Of a stretch of DNA of 64,000 nucleotides, positions 59,160 through 64,000 are shown piece after piece; positions within the stretch are counted from its first letter, which is position 1; each line of letters starts with the position of its first letter. This DNA is from an uncultured Ellagibacter sp. (lineage in GTDB: Bacteria > Actinomycetota > Coriobacteriia > Coriobacteriales > Eggerthellaceae): the NCBI GenBank assembly GCA_934663775.1, contig CAKUKU010000007.1:1-64000 (forward strand). Reading direction: 5' to 3'. The notes beneath the pieces were generated by a model. That model saw only the letters and a list, made by a program, of their open reading frames with translations. It was not told the DNA's origin and searched no databases. A program made the translations under genes and the position numbers.

Positions 59160-60548
59160 CTACACTTCCAGGTTCTTGAACGCATCGGGGACTTCCTTGT
59201 AGCCCTTCGACTTCACGGCGCCGATGATGAGGCCGATGACAAGCCACGCGATGCCCACGATATAGGTCGGCACGTCGAAGCCGGTGAACACGTACAGCAG
59301 GATAAGCACGCCGACGATCGGGCAGATGAGGTACTTCACGTAGTCGCCCACGCTGTTGCGATGCTTCTCCTTCACGAAGAAGAAGACGAGAACGGCGATG
59401 TTCAGCAGCACGAACGAGGACAGCGCGCCGAAGTTGACGAAGCGGGACAGCGTCGCCATGTCGAGGAACAGCGGCAGGATGAGCGACACGACGCCGATGG
59501 CGATGGCGGAGAACCACGGCGTCTGGAACTTCGGATGCACCTTGCCGAATGCGCGCGGAATCACGCCGTCGCGGCCCATGGAGTACAGAAGGCGCGCGGA
59601 CGCGGTCTGCGCGTTCATGATGTTCGCGATGCCGACGGCGACGATGTTCACGACGAGCAGCAGCTTGTAGAAGACGGGGCCGCCGCAGGCCATCGCTGCA
59701 TCGAAGAAGCCCATTTCAGGATCGATGTTCTGCCAATCCGGCTGGATGAGCGCGGCGATGTAGGTCTGCGCGACGAACACGACGACCATGATGCACAGCG
59801 CGATGATGATGCCCTTGCCGATGGTCTTTTCAGGCTGCTCGGTTTCCTCGGCGAGGGTGGACATGCCGTCGAAGCCGAGGAACGACAGGCACGCGATGGA
59901 GCAGGCCGCCGCGATGAAGTGCACATCGACCTTGCCGGGCTGGTAAATCGGATCCATGGTGAACTCGCCTGAGCCACCGCCTCCCAAGATGAAGTTCGTG
60001 CCGAGCGCGATGAAGGCGATGACCGCGAGGATCTCGATTGCGAAGATGACCCAGTCGACGCCCTTCTGCATGGTGATGCCGCGGATGTTGACGATGGTGT
60101 TGAACGCGACGAACACGATGACCCACAGATACCACGGGCTGCCAGGGATGAGCGCCACGCCCCAGTTTGCTACCATGACCAGGAGCAACGACGGGACGAA
60201 GATGTAGTCCAGCAAGATCAGCCAGCCGGCGACGAAACCGACGTGTGGGTTGATGCCGCGCTGGACGTAGGAGTACACCGAACCCGCGATGGGGAAGCGC
60301 TTCGACATGTGCATGTAGCCCATTGCCGTGAAGCTGATCGCGAGGAAGCCGATGATGTACACGAGCGGCGTCATGCCGCCGGATTCCTGCTGAATCTCGC
60401 CGTAAATCGATTGCGGCGCGATGATCACCATGAACAACACGCCGTAGAGAATGACGTCTTTCAGCGTGAGGCCGCGGCGCAGCTCTTGCTTGTAGCCGAA
60501 CGCCTCGATGCCTTCTCCGCCTTTTGCGGAGGTTTTCTGCTCTGCCAT
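59160..60548 (-). CDS. APC family permease
   Basis: The 462-residue membrane protein has twelve spans, starting LTLKDVILYGVLFMVIIAPQ after a short charged tail (FGYKQELRRGLT). FPIAGSVYSYVQRGINPHVG is the APC signature after span 2-3, and FLGFDGMSTLAEETEQPEKT the conserved loop after span 6. It takes up amino acids, amines or similar compounds. AAAGGAAGGG precedes the ATG. The amidase gene lies upstream on the same strand, separated by a terminator, so the two may form a uptake-and-cleavage pathway. Confidence 0.88.
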   Translation of the reverse strand: MAEQKTSAKGGEGIEAFGYKQELRRGLTLKDVILYGVLFMVIIAPQSIYGEIQQESGGMTPLVYIIGFLAISFTAMGYMHMSKRFPIAGSVYSYVQRGINPHVGFVAGWLILLDYIFVPSLLLVMVANWGVALIPGSPWYLWVIVFVAFNTIVNIRGITMQKGVDWVIFAIEILAVIAFIALGTNFILGGGGSGEFTMDPIYQPGKVDVHFIAAACSIACLSFLGFDGMSTLAEETEQPEKTIGKGIIIALCIMVVVFVAQTYIAALIQPDWQNIDPEMGFFDAAMACGGPVFYKLLLVVNIVAVGIANIMNAQTASARLLYSMGRDGVIPRAFGKVHPKFQTPWFSAIAIGVVSLILPLFLDMATLSRFVNFGALSSFVLLNIAVLVFFFVKEKHRNSVGDYVKYLICPIVGVLILLYVFTGFDVPTYIVGIAWLVIGLIIGAVKSKGYKEVPDAFKNLEV

Positions 60549-60669
60549 TTCCCTTCCTTTCATTTCTCGACAGGAAAAAGCATTGCGCAAGGTCGGGATT
60601 ATGCTCCGGCCCTCTGCAATAGCGGCTACTCTAGCACGATGGAGTGCAAAAAACATCCACGAAAAGAGA

Positions 60670-60702
60670 AACGGTTGCCGATTTAGCGCAACGGCAACCG
60701 TT
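60670..60702 (-). terminator. Terminator between the amidase and permease genes
   Basis: On the minus strand AACGGTTGCCG and CGGCAACCGTT pair around 11 bases, followed by TCTCTTTTC. It lies 58 bases after the amidase stop. Confidence 0.6.
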
Positions 60703-60760
60703 CAGTGGGAAATGATGCGTTCGGAACCTGGGAAATGGGCGTGCCCCTCCCGCCGTCTTC

Positions 60761-61681
60761 CTACGGCTGGGGAATCAGCACGGGGAACTGCGTCAGCTTC
60801 GGGGTGCCGATGCGCAGCGACACGTCGACCTCGCACGGCTCGCAGCCTTGGTTCACTTCGACGTCGCTTTGCACTGACATGTACATGTAGGTTTCCACGG
60901 CGTCCCAGCCCGTGACGCGCATCAGCAGGCGCTGCAGCTCCTTCGAGCCGTTCATGAGAGCCTGCTCGTAATGTTCGCCACAGCTGTTCACGTACCACTT
61001 GCCGCCCTCGCCGAAGGTCTCGAGCACTGGCCAGTTCAGCTCGAAGCTCTTCACCAGCTGCACGCGGCAGGTGATTTCCGCCGGGATCTCGATGCCGGTG
61101 CCGCACAGCTCGGCGTCGCCCATGGTGGCGTGAACGTCGCCCATCTGCAAAAGCGCGCCGGGGACGCGGACGGGGAAGTACAGGCGCGTGCCCTTGGTGA
61201 TCTTCTTGTTGTCCATGTTGCCGCCGTGGCTGCCGACGAAGCCGTCGATGACGTCGGGGCCGGAGGGCGCCGTGCCGATGACGCCGATCATCGGGTCGAT
61301 GGGGAAGCTGACCTCGTTGAACGTGGCCATGCCGTCTTTGATGGGAATCTTTTTGGTGCGATAGCCCGTCGTCTCGAAGAGAGGGCCGCAGTGATCGTCG
61401 GTCGCGATGGTGCCCTCGTCGGCCACTTCGACGTCGAAGATGTCGACGACGAGCACATCGCCGGGTTCGGCGCCTTCGATGAACACGGGGCCGGCGGCGG
61501 GGTTTGCGAAGCCGTAGGAGTAATCGAGGTCGGCCATGGTCGTCTGCTCATCGGGGATGCGGTTGCTGAAGCAGTCTTGCGTTTTGAACAGGAGCACCTC
61601 GCCCGGCTTGGCGGTGGCGCATGGCTTGTTATCCTTCGAGAACACGCTGACCTGGTCGGTGATAACCTGCATGATGCCCAT
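60761..61681 (-). CDS. Acetamidase/formamidase family protein
   Basis: The 306-residue enzyme has the FmdA_AmdA pattern: NPAAGPVFIEGAEPGDVLVV (about 58-77), IGTAPSGPDVIDGFVGSHGGN MDNKK (about 141-160) with its histidine near the metal site, and LLQMGDVHATMGDAELCGTG (about 184-203). It hydrolyses short amides to acid and ammonia in the cytoplasm, usually with zinc or calcium. A neighbouring APC permease may bring in the substrate. The start at 61681 lies after GAAAGGATGGGC. Confidence 0.88.
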   Translation of the reverse strand: MGIMQVITDQVSVFSKDNKPCATAKPGEVLLFKTQDCFSNRIPDEQTTMADLDYSYGFANPAAGPVFIEGAEPGDVLVVDIFDVEVADEGTIATDDHCGPLFETTGYRTKKIPIKDGMATFNEVSFPIDPMIGVIGTAPSGPDVIDGFVGSHGGNMDNKKITKGTRLYFPVRVPGALLQMGDVHATMGDAELCGTGIEIPAEITCRVQLVKSFELNWPVLETFGEGGKWYVNSCGEHYEQALMNGSKELQRLLMRVTGWDAVETYMYMSVQSDVEVNQGCEPCEVDVSLRIGTPKLTQFPVLIPQP

Positions 61682-61770
61682 CCTTTCGTTGGCTGCAAGG
61701 CATCGTGGGGCTGCGCCGCGTGGCTGCCGTGAGGCTTTCTGCTCGCGACGCCGATGCCGATGGGGCGATT

Positions 61771-61875
61771 CTACACCTTATCGGCATCGCGGCGCGTATC
61801 TCCTCGGCGCTCGGCGAAAACGCCGATCGTGTAGAAGACCAGTGCCAGTGAAATCACCGCTGCGGCGAAGCTCAT
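61771..61875 (-). pseudogene. N-terminal fragment of an HsmA-like membrane protein
   Basis: The minus-strand frame reads MSFAAAVISLALVFYTIGVF followed by AERRGDTRRDADKV-stop. The first span and the YTIGVFAER match the start of HsmA/TIGR03987 membrane proteins (LALVFYTIGV...E...G), which have about 130 residues. It is cut after 34 residues. The rest of the gene is absent. Confidence 0.55.
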
Positions 61876-61961
61876 CGGCGCGGCGAAGCTGAGGCGGGAA
61901 TGGGGATCGTCGTGTGCGAGAGGGGCTGGCGAAGCTGGGGCGGAATCGGGGGCTGTGACGC

Positions 61962-62009
61962 AAAACGCCCGGGGCGCGCCGGGTTCAACCGACCTGCGCC
62001 TCGGGCGTT
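61962..62009 (-). terminator. Rho-independent terminator of the SDR gene
   Basis: On the minus strand AACGCCCGAGGCGC and GCGCCCCGGGCGTT pair around about 20 bases, followed by TTGCG. It lies 60 bases after the SDR stop. Confidence 0.6.
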
Positions 62010-62068
62010 CGCGTTGACTCTCGAGAAGTCGTTCGGGGGGGGGCTTGAAGAAACGCGGCAGAAGCAGT

Positions 62069-62869
62069 TTACGGACGCTGGCCCATGCCGCCTTCGAGTG
62101 TGATGGTCTCGCCGCTCATGAACTTGAAGTCGGGGCCGCAAAGCTGGAGCACCGCACGCCCGATCTCGGTCTCGACGTTGCCGTAGTGGCCCATCGGCGG
62201 CATGTGGACGTTGGCCTCGTATGCCTCGGGGTACTGCTCCTTGAAGTTCTCCAAGGCGGCGGTCCATGCAAGCGGGCACACGATGTTCACGTTGATGCCG
62301 TCCGGACCCCACTCGGTTGCCGCGACGCGCGTCAGGCCGCGGATTCCCTCTTTGGCGGCTGCGTAGGCGCACTGCCCGTAGTTGCCGAACAGGCCGGCGC
62401 CGCTCGCGAAGTTTACGACGGAACCCTTCGTCTCCTTAAGATGTGGGTAGCAGGCCTGCATGTAGTAGAAGGCTGCGTAGAGGCCGGAGTAGATGGCGAG
62501 ATCGAACTGCTCGGGGGTGTGGTCGGCGAGCGTAACGCCCGACGCGGACGCCTGCGCGTTGTTCACGAGGAAATCAATGCGCCCGAATTTGGCCATCGCC
62601 TCGTCGACGACGCCCTGCGCAACCGCCTTGTTGTCGGCGGACGCGTTGATGTCTGCCTGCGCGGTCAGCACTTCGATGCCGTAAGCGCTCTCGAGCTTCT
62701 CCTTCGCGGCGTTGAGTTTCTTCTCATTGCGGCCGGTGATGACAAGGTTCGCGCCTTCCTTGGCGAACGCCGTGGCGATGCCGTAGCCGATCGATCCGGC
62801 GGAGCCGTCCTTCAGTGCCGCGAAGCCGGCACCTGTGACGATGGCGGTCTTTCCACTGTAGAAGCCCAT
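62069..62869 (-). CDS. SDR family oxidoreductase
   Basis: The 266-residue enzyme has the NAD(P) site KTAIVTGAGFAALKDGSAGS IGYG (about 7-30, with a 7-residue insertion in the Gly-rich loop), NNAQASASG (about 104), the catalytic serine in GSVVNFASGAGLFG and the catalytic YxxxK in CAYAAAKEG. It oxidises or reduces hydroxyl/keto groups; steroid or bile-acid dehydrogenases of gut actinobacteria are one possibility. The start at 62869 follows AAGGAGGACCC. It stands alone, divergent from the FAD oxidoreductase. Confidence 0.88.
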   Translation of the reverse strand: MGFYSGKTAIVTGAGFAALKDGSAGSIGYGIATAFAKEGANLVITGRNEKKLNAAKEKLESAYGIEVLTAQADINASADNKAVAQGVVDEAMAKFGRIDFLVNNAQASASGVTLADHTPEQFDLAIYSGLYAAFYYMQACYPHLKETKGSVVNFASGAGLFGNYGQCAYAAAKEGIRGLTRVAATEWGPDGINVNIVCPLAWTAALENFKEQYPEAYEANVHMPPMGHYGNVETEIGRAVLQLCGPDFKFMSGETITLEGGMGQRP

Positions 62870-63327
62870 GGGTCCTCCTTATTGATGGGGATTCCCCCTG
62901 CGATTGGGGTATGGGCCGATTCTAGCCATATGTGGCTTGCGAGGTAGCAATCAATTCCTGCGAGCTTGCCCAGCGGTAGATTCTGCCCGTCATGCGCGAT
63001 GGGCGGGAGAAGAAGGCGGGGGGAACGAGGCGCGGGCGGCGTCCCCCAAGCAGCGACAATCCTGCATTGAGAATAACGAGGAAGCGAAGCAGATAAAGCG
63101 TGCTCGCGCGGCAGGAAGAGAAAGGGGAAGGAGAGATGTCGCAACGGGTGATAACGGTGCGCTTGCAAACCCCTATGCCACTGGTGGCTGCAGATTCCCG
63201 CTTCGGCTGATTGGGGTTTGCGGGCTTTGATGCCGAAATGGTAGGGTGGGAAATCGTGAGAGCGACGCATGTCACATGCGTGTCACATCTTATCACATTT
63301 CATCACTCAAGCGATGAGGGGGGTCAT
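62870..63327. other. Intergenic region between divergent SDR and FAD oxidoreductase genes
   Basis: No convincing coding frame. GCAAACCCC (63165-63173) pairs with GGGGTTTGC (63213-63221), a long-looped hairpin. Near the FAD gene CGCATG-TCA-CATGCG (63266-63280) is a palindrome whose right half is repeated by GCGTGTCACAT, a likely operator. Confidence 0.5.
63266..63280. promoter_or_regulatory. Palindromic operator candidate
   Basis: CGCATG-TCA-CATGCG lies 48 bases before the FAD oxidoreductase start. GCATGTCACAT and GCGTGTCACAT are overlapping direct repeats here. Together they look like a regulator binding site. Confidence 0.4.
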
Positions 63328-64000
63328 ATGGCAAGACTATCGGTCGCGCCACGTGCCAAGGACGACGCCAAGTTCGCAACGTTTTTGGACGAGTACGAGC
63401 GCAGGGTGGAGGCTACGCCGCCTGGCATGTGCGCCGTGGCGATGCAGCTCGACCTGCTGCGTGCGGGCGGATGCCAAACGTGCGGCAAGTGCGTGCCGTG
63501 CCGTGAGGGCATAGCCCATATCGAGATGCTGCTCGAAGAGGTGCTCGCGTTCGACGCCGAGATCGATGCGCTCGAGGAAATCCGCGCCCAGGCCATAGTC
63601 GTGCGCGACACCGCCGACTGCGCCATCGGCTGGCATGCAGCCGAAGTGCTCCTCGCTGGTCTCGATGCGTTTAGCGAAGAGTTCGAAAGCCACGTCAAGC
63701 AGGGGAAATGCCGCGAAGGCGTCGCGCAGACGGTGCCGTGCGAAACGCTGTGCCCGGCACACGTGAACGTGCCTGCCTACATCGCGCTTGCGGGCTCGGG
63801 CGACTATGCTGGGGCAATCGGCATGATTCGCAAGGACAACCCGTTCCCCACGGCGTGCGCGTTCGTGTGCGAGCATCCGTGCGAGAATCGCTGCCGCCGC
63901 ACGCTCATCGATGCGCCGATCAACATCCGGGGCATCAAGAAGTTCGCGGTCGACCAGCTCGCCGCCGATCAGGTGCCGACTCCCGCCCCCGCCGCGCCCA
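63328..64000 (+). CDS. NuoF/GltD-like FAD-dependent oxidoreductase (N-terminal part)
   Basis: The frame is open past the right edge; 224 residues are visible. An N-terminal NADH_4Fe-4S-type site CQTCGKCVPCREG (about residues 49-61) is like the NuoF C-terminus. A GltD-type double-cluster domain follows: CETLCPAHVNVPAYIALAGS (about 140-159) and CAFVCEHPCENRCRRTLID. In such enzymes an FAD/NADPH domain follows. They move electrons between NAD(P)H and ferredoxin-like partners. The ATG follows GAGGGGGG. It lies divergent from the SDR gene. Confidence 0.88.
   Translation, partial: MARLSVAPRAKDDAKFATFLDEYERRVEATPPGMCAVAMQLDLLRAGGCQTCGKCVPCREGIAHIEMLLEEVLAFDAEIDALEEIRAQAIVVRDTADCAIGWHAAEVLLAGLDAFSEEFESHVKQGKCREGVAQTVPCETLCPAHVNVPAYIALAGSGDYAGAIGMIRKDNPFPTACAFVCEHPCENRCRRTLIDAPINIRGIKKFAVDQLAADQVPTPAPAAP

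Noticed and set aside
59125..59160. A tRNA-like end near 59.1 kb
   Set aside because: Only a short resemblance to a T-arm; no acceptor or anticodon arm can be folded.
62812..63296. Minus-strand frames of 120-150 residues in the SDR/FAD gap
   Set aside because: No family signal or ribosome site, and they cross the likely operator of the FAD gene.

Overview
The window is high-GC DNA from what looks like an anaerobic gut actinobacterium of the class Coriobacteriia, most likely Eggerthellaceae (Eggerthella/Gordonibacter-like). This is inferred from the codon bias, the cytoplasmic molybdopterin oxidoreductase / four-cluster ferredoxin / VOC / MFS operon, class III fructose-bisphosphatase, an ECF vitamin transporter with a fused double ATPase, and a NuoF/GltD-like flavoprotein. 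No rRNA, tRNA or CRISPR array was recognised.

Layout. 1-5.3 kb is an accessory stretch: a yjdF gene behind a candidate riboswitch, a divergent HxlR / TIGR04076 / flavodoxin locus, two unknown genes, and fragments of GyrI-like, HsdS and TetR genes. 5.4-10.3 kb is one compact operon: an ABC exporter with two permeases, a YxeA-like protein and a two-component system, resembling peptide-antibiotic immunity modules. 10.4-15.4 kb is a partly decayed defence island on the minus strand: an AbiF-like HEPN protein preceded by an RNA hairpin, an AbiEi antitoxin whose AbiEii toxin is reduced to 18 codons, an orphan second hairpin, a truncated zinc-hook ATPase, a deformylase-like protein without its catalytic glutamate, and a Fic protein without its catalytic histidine.

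15.6-20.8 kb holds the metabolic centrepiece, a candidate catechol-dehydroxylase-type operon: catalytic subunit, Fe-S subunit, VOC protein and MFS importer. 21-43 kb is mostly housekeeping and transport: flavodoxin, FBPase, cysteine desulfurase, MscL, lactate dehydrogenase, ECF riboflavin-type transporter under an FMN riboswitch, phosphate transporter, two MATE exporters, RsmJ, aldo-keto reductase with a divergent LysR, PAP2 phosphatase, Dus and EamA.

43-52.5 kb is rearranged. It has a methyltransferase, a 32-bp minisatellite, a beta-helix lipoprotein gene broken by one in-frame TAG, a CMD-cupin protein, an iron alcohol dehydrogenase with divergent MerR, a short UvrA-like ATPase, a decayed IS3 element, and a collapsed partial duplicate of the methyltransferase/cupin/dehydrogenase segment. 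52.5-64 kb carries a hybrid histidine kinase, MFS, rhomboid protease, lipoprotein nuclease, an APC permease beside an acetamidase/formamidase, an SDR, and the start of an FAD oxidoreductase that runs off the window. Intergenic palindromes and a 57-bp dispersed repeat punctuate the whole region.
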